The notes under the pieces: generated by a model
Databases searched by the model: none
Told to the model about the DNA's origin: nothing
The model's input: only the letters and a program-made list of their open reading frames with translations
Program-made: the position numbers and the translations under genes
Assembly: GCA_041749255.1 (NCBI GenBank)
Contig: JBGTBR010000064.1
Location: 1-64,000 of the forward strand
Source of the DNA: JABDLO01 sp041749255
GTDB lineage: Bacteria > Bacteroidota > Bacteroidia > Chitinophagales > Saprospiraceae
DNA: 64,000 nucleotides
Direction: 5' to 3'
Part shown: one piece after another, positions 16,982 to 25,224 of the stretch
Numbering within the stretch: the first letter of the stretch is position 1
How the letters are laid out: each line of letters starts with the position of its first letter

Positions 16982-18367
16982 TTAGTGTATATGAACAGCT
17001 TCAGGGCGGGGATCGCCTTGCGCTGGTATAACTTTAAAATTTTCCAACACAATATCTTCGGTATGATGGGTCACAATGCCATAAGCAGGCATTCGCGAAT
17101 TGTAAATGTATATGAATGGATACCAATGCGGCTCCCAGTTGATTGTTCGTTCAATATCTTTTTCATCTCCTGCAACAGAAGATTGGATGATTACATCCTT
17201 AATAGTCACTCTTTTCACCGGATGATCTTGAAAACCGGCAATAACCACCGGGTATGCACCCATATTCTTCGCCATAATATTAGTTATTAAAATATCTTCC
17301 ACTACTGATACGGCACGATCATTTTCAACTTTGACATCATCCATATTTCCACTTTGTCTGGATACATCATCCGATTGCCTGTTGCCCAGCCGTATATGAA
17401 TGGGATTTTCCAAACCGTCCATAGAAACATTGGATATCTGTATATTGCGCATGGCACCCCCATCTACCGCCGTCAGATCTATACCGGTCAATCCGTGAGC
17501 AAGTCCGAGGGGATGCACCACTTCAGTAGCTTTTGACTTACGGATCACTATGTTTGATATGGAAATATGTTCATATCCTCCTACTGACCCTGTTCCCAAC
17601 TTGATAGCAGAAGCATGAGTAGCGAGTATACAATTCGTTACTACAATATTCTTTGCCTGCCTTTTGCCTTCAGATTTGATGACAAGAGCATCGTCACTGG
17701 AATCGATGATACAATCGCTCACGATAACATCCTGAGATGAATCTATATCCAGGCCGTCGTTATTTAGATTTACATGATTAAAGACTTGGATACCGGAAAT
17801 CTTCACTCCGGTACAGTGAAAATAACGCTGCATCCAAAAAGCGGACGAATGCATATACACATTTTCCACCCTCACATTCTCACAATTGATCATTAATATG
17901 CCATAAGGTCTTTCAGGGCTGTCTGCATGACTATTGGCGAAAACTGTGGCATCGCCCGATCCGTCAATGGTTCCTCCGCCTGTAATGCTAATATTGCTAA
18001 CATTTTCAGCTCTGATAAATGCTTTCCAGGGCACTTTATCCATTCGGCTGGGAATTCCTCCCTGAATACGGGGAAAAGCCTCTGCATTTTGAATCGCTTT
18101 CAACGTGGCAGCATGTGCAATGTGTAAAACGACATTGCTTTTCAAATGAATGGTGCCGGACAAATAAATTCCATTGGTAAGTATCACCGTACCTCCACCT
18201 TTCTCATGGCAATCATCTATAGCTTTTTGAATGGCTGCTGTATTGTCCGTTATAGCATCCGCTCTAGCTCCGTAATTCTCAACTTTATGTCCTACTGTTT
18301 GACAGGAAGCATAGAGAAATCCTATTAGGAAAATAGAGATCAATAGTGTATGTTTGAAAAATACCAT
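16982..18367 (-). CDS. GH28 polygalacturonase-family glycosidase
   Basis: GH28 enzymes hydrolyse galacturonic-acid linkages in pectin. The 461-residue lipoprotein (LYASC, cysteine 22) opens with the family start KVENYGARADAITDNTAAIQ and a parallel beta-helix. The catalytic aspartates fit NNDG (Asp204) and SSDD (Asp225, Asp226). The usual GHG histidine motif is replaced by ATHASAIKLGT near 249-259, a pattern seen in exo-acting or divergent members. It is the first gene of a two-gene minus-strand unit with the esterase 13 bp downstream. The pair is oriented against the flanking DUF4249 genes, a sign of separate arrival. Confidence 0.9.
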   Translation of the reverse strand: MVFFKHTLLISIFLIGFLYASCQTVGHKVENYGARADAITDNTAAIQKAIDDCHEKGGGTVILTNGIYLSGTIHLKSNVVLHIAHAATLKAIQNAEAFPRIQGGIPSRMDKVPWKAFIRAENVSNISITGGGTIDGSGDATVFANSHADSPERPYGILMINCENVRVENVYMHSSAFWMQRYFHCTGVKISGIQVFNHVNLNNDGLDIDSSQDVIVSDCIIDSSDDALVIKSEGKRQAKNIVVTNCILATHASAIKLGTGSVGGYEHISISNIVIRKSKATEVVHPLGLAHGLTGIDLTAVDGGAMRNIQISNVSMDGLENPIHIRLGNRQSDDVSRQSGNMDDVKVENDRAVSVVEDILITNIMAKNMGAYPVVIAGFQDHPVKRVTIKDVIIQSSVAGDEKDIERTINWEPHWYPFIYIYNSRMPAYGIVTHHTEDIVLENFKVIPAQGDPRPEAVHIH

Positions 18368-18660
18368 GGTTTTTAGTTTTCTTCTGCATAATAGTCAGAT
18401 GATAAGGATGTAAAATGGGACTTGCAGTGCCGATACCACCCTCAGGATAATTTTAATTTTTATTCGCTTTAAATGAAAATGGGCTTTTTTGCGTATAAAA
18501 TGATTGTTTATGAATCAAATGTACTCGTTTTACATAGTCTATATATATGAAAAATAGCCAAATAAAGAGTATTTATCATCGCGTTGATGCCCTTTGTATA
18601 TATAGATAAGCAGACCATATCAAAGATCATTTCAATTCAAATTGTAACTGATTAATAAGT

Positions 18661-18707
18661 GAAGTTCACCGGATACATTTTTACCCCGGATGATTAGAAT
18701 CCATGTG
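18661..18707 (+). pseudogene. Remnant of a DUF4249 gene 3' end
   Basis: CCCCGGATGATTAGAATCCATG at 18684-18705 matches the last 22 bases of DUF4249 copy 3 (13572-13593) at 21 of 22 positions. A GAAGTTC at 18661-18667 matches the same gene about 20 bp further upstream, with a 2-bp spacing change. The copy encodes PDD-stop-NP instead of PDDWNP, so it is not functional. It lies in the 637-bp gap 18368-19004, which otherwise holds the GH28 upstream region and no recognisable gene. Confidence 0.6.
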
Positions 18708-19004
18708 ATAATCATATTCAGCGATGAGTTTTGCGCTATCAGTTATTCCTGAGACATGAATGTCACTGTATTGGTTTTCAGAACAAAACTTATTTACAGA
18801 AATCCCCAACACTTCAATGAATAATTACGTTTTATAGGTTTGAAGTGTTGTACGCAACCAGTTCCATTTTGGTCTGGAATATTCCTTTAAAATAACAGGT
18901 ATCATTATGTTTCCGGCGTTTATCTAAAATATTGGAAAAACCTTAATTTTATTTGTAAAATTGCAGCTCTTAAAATTTTAGATTATTTTATAGTAAACTA
19001 TTTT

Positions 19005-20042
19005 ATGAAACTTTTCCATTGGATATTTCTCATGCTTGTTGTTACGGGATGTATTGACCCATATAATCTTGGAGTTGAAGAAGGAGAACAACTTCTTATT
19101 GTGGATGGGTTTATAACTACTGAACCAAAAACCCATTTAATACGACTGGCCAGAAGCGATACATATGGTAATGTTTTTGAGGGAATAGTAAGGCCTTTTG
19201 CCAGAGCAGAAGTCCATATCAGAGACAATGAAGGTAATATTACGTTTTTATCAGAAATACAGGATGGAATCTATGCCACTCCTTCGGACTTTGCTGCTGC
19301 GATTGGAAAATCCTATTCCATTAACATACAATTGTTTGATGGTAGGAAATATATTTCATTTCCGGAAGAAGTTCGTCCTGTTACCCCTATTGATTCATTA
19401 ACTATACGCACAATTCCTATACCTTCTGAAAATCCACTACTTCCAAGATCCGGGATAGAGATCATTTCTCATTTTAAGGATCCGGAAGATGAAAAGAATT
19501 TTTATCAATGGTTACCTGGAGCAGTGTCGGTATACGTTTTGATTGCAAATCCGGAACTGCACACAACTATGGGTCAGCCGACTCCAAAAGAATGTTGTCC
19601 AAGATGTTTTAGAACAGAAAGAATTACCCGTCCGTCTATCCAATTAGCTGATGATGTCAATTTTAATGGAAACCAAACACGTCTACCGGTGTTATTTATT
19701 GAAGATAATGGTTTGAGATTCAGAGAAACTTATCGTGCCGAAATCAGCCAATTGTCACTATCTGAAAAAGCCTACCGTTTCCTGTTACTTGCCAAACAAC
19801 AGATAGAAACGGAAGGGACCATTTTTGATCCACTTCCCGCTAACATAAGAAGCAACTTTGTGAATATCGATAATCCTGAAGAAACCATTTTGGGCTATTT
19901 TTACGCAAGTGATGTGAGTAAACAAGTCATATATATAAAATCGACAGATCTGGAATTTAAACAAAATGTCAGGATCGTTCCCGATGATTGCAGGGTAGTA
20001 GAATTCTCTAATATTAACCCCCCTGATGATTGGAATCCATAA
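19005..20042 (+). CDS. DUF4249 lipoprotein, copy 4
   Basis: The 345-residue fourth paralogue is separated from the other three by the GH28/esterase block. Its lipoprotein signal again places the cysteine at residue 16 followed by IDPY. The core reads HFKDPEDEKNFYQW and the cysteine cluster PKECCPRCFRTE, without the extra CPYC of copies 2 and 3, so it is closest in layout to copy 1. It ends PDDCRVVEFSNINPPDDWNP. Function is unknown; a surface partner for the TonB receptor at 7657-10062 is inferred from family context. Confidence 0.87.
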   Translation: MKLFHWIFLMLVVTGCIDPYNLGVEEGEQLLIVDGFITTEPKTHLIRLARSDTYGNVFEGIVRPFARAEVHIRDNEGNITFLSEIQDGIYATPSDFAAAIGKSYSINIQLFDGRKYISFPEEVRPVTPIDSLTIRTIPIPSENPLLPRSGIEIISHFKDPEDEKNFYQWLPGAVSVYVLIANPELHTTMGQPTPKECCPRCFRTERITRPSIQLADDVNFNGNQTRLPVLFIEDNGLRFRETYRAEISQLSLSEKAYRFLLLAKQQIETEGTIFDPLPANIRSNFVNIDNPEETILGYFYASDVSKQVIYIKSTDLEFKQNVRIVPDDCRVVEFSNINPPDDWNP

Positions 20043-20609
20043 CTTGGTAGGGGCACGACAATAGCTTTTAGCAATTGGCTTTTAGCAGCTAGCTGAATTT
20101 GCAAAAATCTAATCCTCAACCTTAGTTGTTAGCTGTTAGCTCGTAGCTGGTAGTTCTAGGGATTAGTTCGTAGCTCGTAGTCAAAAAGCTTTTAGCAGTT
20201 GGCTTTTAGCAGATTCTCTTAATACCTAATTAAAGTTGACCGTTCATTGTTCACCTATCCGACCTTTCAGACTTGAGACCTTACTACCTTCAGACCTTCA
20301 GACCTTCAGACCTTCAGGCCTTCGACTTTCAGACCTGCCGAAGGCGAAAACCTTAACCTCATTTAAGCAGTGAGCTGGTAGCTCATAGTTCGTAGCTTTT
20401 TAGTAGTTCGCTTTTGCTTTCGCAGTTCGATTTTCGCAGTGAGCAGTTAACAATAGGTAACCTCATCCCCTCACCCTCATCCCCTCACCCTCAACTTCTC
20501 AACTTCTCAACTCCTCAACCTCAACCTCAACCTCAACCTCAACCTTAACCTCATCCTCATCCTCATCCTCAACCTCAACCTTAACCTCAGCCTTAACCTC
20601 AACCTTAAC
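20043..20609. repeat. Simple-sequence repeat region
   Basis: About 560 bp without a gene, made of several short motif families. There are scattered variants of TTAGCTGTTAGCTCGTAGC and CTTTTAGCAGTTGG (20060-20215), at least three head-to-tail copies of the octamer CTTCAGAC with degenerate ones after (20288-20335), a second TAGCTCATAG/TTCGTAGC patch (20370-20400), and long runs of CTCAAC/CTTAAC/CTCATC hexamers (20460-20605). The strand bias is strong in the hexamer part. The region abuts the stop codon of the minus-strand gene at 20610. Function is unknown. Confidence 0.85.
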
Positions 20610-23600
20610 CTATTCTTTATGGATGGTGTTTTCGCCTTTAAGAATCATCTCACCTTTATTGTGAATGAGGCTGGAACTTTCTCGCGTTTGTTGGCCTGGT
20701 TTAACTTTAACATTTTCAAGTGTTAATTTACCTTCATTAAATAAGGCAGCTCCGTCTGCATTATTACCACCCTCAATTGTGATTCCTATGATGGTTAGTT
20801 CTCCATCCGGACCTATGTGGAATATTCTTTCCAGTGTGGAAGTTGAAATAGAAACATTCCATTCAGGATCGGCTGAAATGGTAACATTCCCGTTTATGTA
20901 ATAGGGTTCTGAATGAATATGAATTGCCATATTGCTCAATTCTATTCCCAATGATATATTTTGACCAGGAACTGAACAAAGAAGAGCTTCTCTCAAAGAT
21001 TCGGATCCGCTATCATCGGGAATACAAACTTTGACAGGGCAGAATATTTTATCCGGATCGTAACTTTCCGTTATGACAGATTCGACAAATGCTGTACATG
21101 ATTCACCCATTTTATTTTTTTTATTCTCACGGGTTAATTCAGCATACCCATTGGTATCCACTTTCCATTCAGAAACATCTGTATATTTTTTGGCTGTCGG
21201 AGAATTATCCCTGGAAGTGCCTCCCGGTCCTCTCTGGTAAACATCGTGCTTATAAGTAATGTACTTGCGTTTACCGATCTCTATATAGCCAGTTACGTTG
21301 ATATAATGGCCTCCTCTCCTCTTTCTTTTTATTGTTGTATCACCATTCATTACAATAGTAGTGTCGCAATAATATCCATAGAGTATTTCTACGTCTTCGT
21401 CGTCTTCCAGTTCAGACATCAACCAATCGTAATCCGGATGGAGGTATTGATTTTCTTTTTCAGGATGGGGTTTGCTTTTATTTGAAGCTGCCGAACCATA
21501 TGTGGGATTTGGCGATGGAATGCTGGGAGGTGCACTAGAATGTGCCTGGTATTTTACAGAAATAGGTAGTTTATAACGGTCGATGAAATCTAATTTTCCT
21601 TTGATGAAATCCAACCACAAAACACCATCTGTGTTAGGATCTAATTTCATCATTTTCTTTAATGTATCTAAAATTTGAGATGAGTTTAACGGAATGTCAA
21701 TAGGTGGATCGTCTGAAAAATGCATGTCCTCCAACCATTCCATGCTATTAGTAGCAGCGGCAGGGCCACAAGCAAGGTAATCTGTCGAATACGGTTTTTC
21801 GGGATCAATTGGGCGTGCCATGCTATCCAGATCAATATTGGGTACTTCGCAACCTCTTACCAGAAACTTAAAAGTATCGGGTAAAGTTTTTGGTACGGTA
21901 AGGCATGAAAATACAGGGATGAGTGGGTGAAATCCGATATCACCACCACTCGGGATTAAATATGGAATTGAAGATTGCGGAATTTCAACTAAGGATTGAG
22001 GAACAAAGTCATCTTCAGTTTCAAAAGACCCTATCTTTATCTTTAGGAAAATAGATCCGGGCATAGTATCACCACTCACTATATCTGATAAGTCTACTTT
22101 AATCCGTACTGGAAATCCGGAAGAAACCGGTGGTAAAGGTATATTTTCAAATATTTGCATCTCAGCCAAAGTTTGTGGGTGGGAAGCTTTAATATTGAGA
22201 AATTGAAATTCTGAAGATACGGGCATATCAAAAGAAATATAAGCATGATATGGATCTGCATGTAGTCCTACTTCATCGTATTCAATGGGGTGGTAACCAT
22301 AATCATAGGGTAAAATTTCATGAAAAGTAACTTCAGGATCATAACTCTCAGAAACAAGGTAGTCAACGTATGCGCGGCAGCCTTCGGTTTCTGACAGTTC
22401 ACTTAGATAAGGATTGCCCGCTGAATCTTTCCCCCAGGTACCCATTTCTTCTATTAATCCTCCGGGACCACTTTGATCAGTGTCGTGTTTCCAGAATAGA
22501 TAACGATGCTCCCCCATTTTAGTATATCCAGCCAATACAACAGCATGACCATGGGTTGGAACTAAAAAAACCGTATCTCTTCCATCCTCAGTCATACCCA
22601 AAGAGTCACAATAAAACTCTATACCCATCTCAATATCTTCACCTTTATCCAGTTCATCGCTGATCCAGGCATAATCTGGAAAACCATTTGGTTGGGTTTG
22701 ATTGCCAGCAAAATGGCCATATGTATTATCAGGAGATAGGATATGTGGTTTGACTCCGGGATAAGGTGACACCTGATATTTTACATGAATAGGAAGTTTA
22801 TGTTTATCTATAAATGCGAGTTTGCCCTCTACTACATTTGTCCAATCTTCAGGGCCGTCAGCCTGTTTATTCATCATTTTCTTTAATGTATCTAAAATAC
22901 CCCTAAGAGAATCCACATCTGCTATTTCTTCATGCACCTGCATAAGCCACTTTAAACTATTTGCAGCAGCAGCCATAGCACATGCATTTTTATCGCCTGA
23001 AACAGGGTCCGGATACAGCATAGAGTCCAAATCAATATTGGGTACTTCGCATCCACGAGACAAATTCCTGGCTTCATCTTCTTCAGGCATGATTAATGGA
23101 GGATCTGTGGCAAGTGAAAACTTAGGAATGGCTGAATAGTTTGACCTTTGCATTCCGTTTGGAACATAGTAGTTTACAGCTTCTTGTGGAATGAAAGCAG
23201 AATTGATTCCCGGTATAGAGTTAAACTGACTGATATCAGTAAAATAGGATCCAAAACTGTATTTAATTTCAATGCTATCTTCCAAAATTCCTATATCAGA
23301 CTCACCCAGAACTTCTTTTAAATCCATTCTGTAATGTATTGGGCGCATCATAGCGTTCGGTTCAATAGGTAAATTTACAACCACCCAATCTACAATTCCA
23401 TTTTCTAAATTGGTCATTTGTACATTTAAGAACTCAAAGTTTGTAACAACAGGGTGCTCGAATTCCAAAAAGACATGATATGGATAAGAAAGATTGTCAC
23501 CGGGCTGGTAAATAATGCGCTTGAGGCTGAAAGGAGAACTAGTTTGTGAATATGCATTGGGCTGTATTGCCAATACTAAAATGATGAGCCCAATAAAAAT

Positions 23601-23615
23601 AGTCATGTTTTTCAT
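20610..23615 (-). CDS. Secreted protein with two tandem C39-peptidase-like domains
   Basis: The start chosen is the ATG at 23613-23615; the longer frame begins with GTG. After a signal peptide (to about NAYSQ) the protein has two long repeats. Each has a beta-rich leader (Y-H-V/A-F/Y-x-x-F) and a domain starting RGCEVPNIDLDSM, with a possible nucleophile cysteine (NACAMAAAANSLKWL; LACGPAAATNSMEWL) and a distant histidine (HGHAVVLAGY; GGHYINVTGY) followed by KHD. That layout fits papain-fold C39-like peptidases. The C-terminus resembles a SLREA-type beta-helix (SLREALLCSVPGQNISLGIE) but stops abruptly at the simple-repeat region with no sorting domain. Peptidase activity is inferred. The 476 bp upstream (23625-24100) has no gene. 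Confidence 0.7.
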   Translation of the reverse strand: MKNMTIFIGLIILVLAIQPNAYSQTSSPFSLKRIIYQPGDNLSYPYHVFLEFEHPVVTNFEFLNVQMTNLENGIVDWVVVNLPIEPNAMMRPIHYRMDLKEVLGESDIGILEDSIEIKYSFGSYFTDISQFNSIPGINSAFIPQEAVNYYVPNGMQRSNYSAIPKFSLATDPPLIMPEEDEARNLSRGCEVPNIDLDSMLYPDPVSGDKNACAMAAAANSLKWLMQVHEEIADVDSLRGILDTLKKMMNKQADGPEDWTNVVEGKLAFIDKHKLPIHVKYQVSPYPGVKPHILSPDNTYGHFAGNQTQPNGFPDYAWISDELDKGEDIEMGIEFYCDSLGMTEDGRDTVFLVPTHGHAVVLAGYTKMGEHRYLFWKHDTDQSGPGGLIEEMGTWGKDSAGNPYLSELSETEGCRAYVDYLVSESYDPEVTFHEILPYDYGYHPIEYDEVGLHADPYHAYISFDMPVSSEFQFLNIKASHPQTLAEMQIFENIPLPPVSSGFPVRIKVDLSDIVSGDTMPGSIFLKIKIGSFETEDDFVPQSLVEIPQSSIPYLIPSGGDIGFHPLIPVFSCLTVPKTLPDTFKFLVRGCEVPNIDLDSMARPIDPEKPYSTDYLACGPAAATNSMEWLEDMHFSDDPPIDIPLNSSQILDTLKKMMKLDPNTDGVLWLDFIKGKLDFIDRYKLPISVKYQAHSSAPPSIPSPNPTYGSAASNKSKPHPEKENQYLHPDYDWLMSELEDDEDVEILYGYYCDTTIVMNGDTTIKRKRRGGHYINVTGYIEIGKRKYITYKHDVYQRGPGGTSRDNSPTAKKYTDVSEWKVDTNGYAELTRENKKNKMGESCTAFVESVITESYDPDKIFCPVKVCIPDDSGSESLREALLCSVPGQNISLGIELSNMAIHIHSEPYYINGNVTISADPEWNVSISTSTLERIFHIGPDGELTIIGITIEGGNNADGAALFNEGKLTLENVKVKPGQQTRESSSLIHNKGEMILKGENTIHKE

Positions 23616-23952
23616 ACAGACCACTTTTTGGTTTATTCCAATAAATAAACTTAAAATCCATCTACGTCTGTTATAATTTTTTGTTCCATAAAATTTGCCT
23701 TTTACCGGTAAGTTATACGAACATTCTGCGTCAAAGACTATGGAAATACAATCACGACAGATCGTTACTTTTAACTTCTTGTCTTTCTGTTATCTGATAA
23801 TAAAGTAAGACAAACAATGATTAACACTCAGCATTAACTTTTGATTCCTTCTAAATGCAAAAAGTATGAAAAATTATATTTGTATTTATGGTATATTATT
23901 AACTCATTTAACTAACTAAATCCACAAATACATTATTGATTGCCGCACATTG

Positions 23953-23978
23953 ATCCAAATATAAATATTTATTTGGAT
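23953..23978. repeat. Short AT-rich palindrome
   Basis: ATCCAAATA (23953-23961) pairs perfectly with TATTTGGAT (23970-23978) across an 8-nt AT loop. It lies in the gap between the mannosyltransferase-like gene and the C39-like gene, about 340 bp before the latter's start. No T-run follows on either strand, so a terminator is unlikely; an operator is possible. Confidence 0.35.
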
Positions 23979-24100
23979 AATACAAAATATATGTGAGTGA
24001 AAAATCTAACTATATTCACTGAAACAGGTCTTCATCATTCCTGCCGACTATGGCATTGATTTGTATTCCTGAAGGTATAAGTCAAAATGACATCTTTATT

Positions 24101-25186
24101 TTACCCCAACTTCTTTAGTGCATTATCATAAGATTGAATGCATGACGACCAATCGTACTTCATGATGTGGTTTGAAAAGTCATATTGAACATGAGATGTA
24201 AGTAATGTTTCCAGTTTATGTAAAAAATCCTGCTCACCTTTATAAAATAGTTCACTATAAGTTATAGGATCTACATGTTCATCATATACCAGATTACCTG
24301 GAAATAAAGGAGTAAGCCCGGCTGCCAGTCCTTCTATTGTACTTATTCCAAAAAAATCCTGATCATTGGTTACGGGTAAAATATCAGCACTCTTCAATTT
24401 GATTATGTATTCTTCCCTGGGTAGATTAGGGAGTATTTCATATCGGTTATTGGGTAATTTTTCAGCTACAGCATCAAAAATGGAAGGATATCGCCTGTAT
24501 TTTTTTCCAAGGATCAATAATGAAAAATCACACCCCTTTTCGAAAAGTCTGAATAAAGACTCAAAAAAGAGATTGGGGTTTTTATCGTACTCCCATCTAT
24601 GATTCCATACTATGACAGGCAATGAAAGTCCTTCCTTTTTTACCTTTTTTTGATAGAAGGGTTGTAAGTCTAATCCAATAGTCATAACATCTGATTTTAA
24701 CTTAATTTTTTCTACATCAAAATGGTTATGGTCGGGAAAATGGCCAAGCATTGTTGGAAGTTTTTCAAAAAATGAATGATAGTTGTATTTGGAGTTAAAC
24801 CAAATCCAATCGGCTGTCAATGCAGAGGTAAAGTTGATCCACATATATCGTTTATCCCAGTCTCTATTGACATCTTCATCACTTTTTGACCAGGGATACG
24901 CCAATTGATTTTCATGAAAATACAGCAAAATAGGTGGACAAGGTGCTGCTAAACTTCGAAATAAAGCTACGTCCATCATATCCGTTACTATAATAAGATC
25001 AAAAGAGGACAATTTATTTTGGCATTTATTATACAATGTGATAGCGGCTCCATGCATTCTCCACTTCCAGAATCTTGCCTCCAAACCCTTAACCGTAAAA
25101 TTGTGGCACGAGTGAAAGGCCAAACCATCAGCCCAGAGTTTATGGCTGCCTCCGTAATAAGGTTCTAACAATAATATTTTTGCCAT
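24101..25186 (-). CDS. tRNA-queuosine alpha-mannosyltransferase-like glycosyltransferase (DUF3524)
   Basis: The 361-residue product opens with ILLLEPYYGGSHKLWADGL and LEARFWKWRMHGAA, the hallmark of the DUF3524 family whose animal member (GTDC1/QTMAN) mannosylates queuosine in tRNA-Asp. A GT-B fold follows, with VWNHRWEYDKNPNLFFESL near residue 193, LLILGKKYRR, and the donor-site FFGISTIEGLAAG near 290. It should act in the cytoplasm on tRNA with a nucleotide sugar; whether the bacterial enzyme uses GDP-mannose and Q-tRNA is inferred from homology. It is divergent from nadB with little space between. A QueD/PTPS gene lies 11 kb away. Confidence 0.8.
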   Translation of the reverse strand: MAKILLLEPYYGGSHKLWADGLAFHSCHNFTVKGLEARFWKWRMHGAAITLYNKCQNKLSSFDLIIVTDMMDVALFRSLAAPCPPILLYFHENQLAYPWSKSDEDVNRDWDKRYMWINFTSALTADWIWFNSKYNYHSFFEKLPTMLGHFPDHNHFDVEKIKLKSDVMTIGLDLQPFYQKKVKKEGLSLPVIVWNHRWEYDKNPNLFFESLFRLFEKGCDFSLLILGKKYRRYPSIFDAVAEKLPNNRYEILPNLPREEYIIKLKSADILPVTNDQDFFGISTIEGLAAGLTPLFPGNLVYDEHVDPITYSELFYKGEQDFLHKLETLLTSHVQYDFSNHIMKYDWSSCIQSYDNALKKLG

Positions 25187-25224
25187 AAAATGAATAAAAA
25201 TTGCTTTATTTAACTTCGAATCAG

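Noticed and set aside
20288..20605. Possible CRISPR array in the repeat region
   Set aside because: Repeats are 6-8 bp, contiguous and degenerate, with no spacers and no cas genes.
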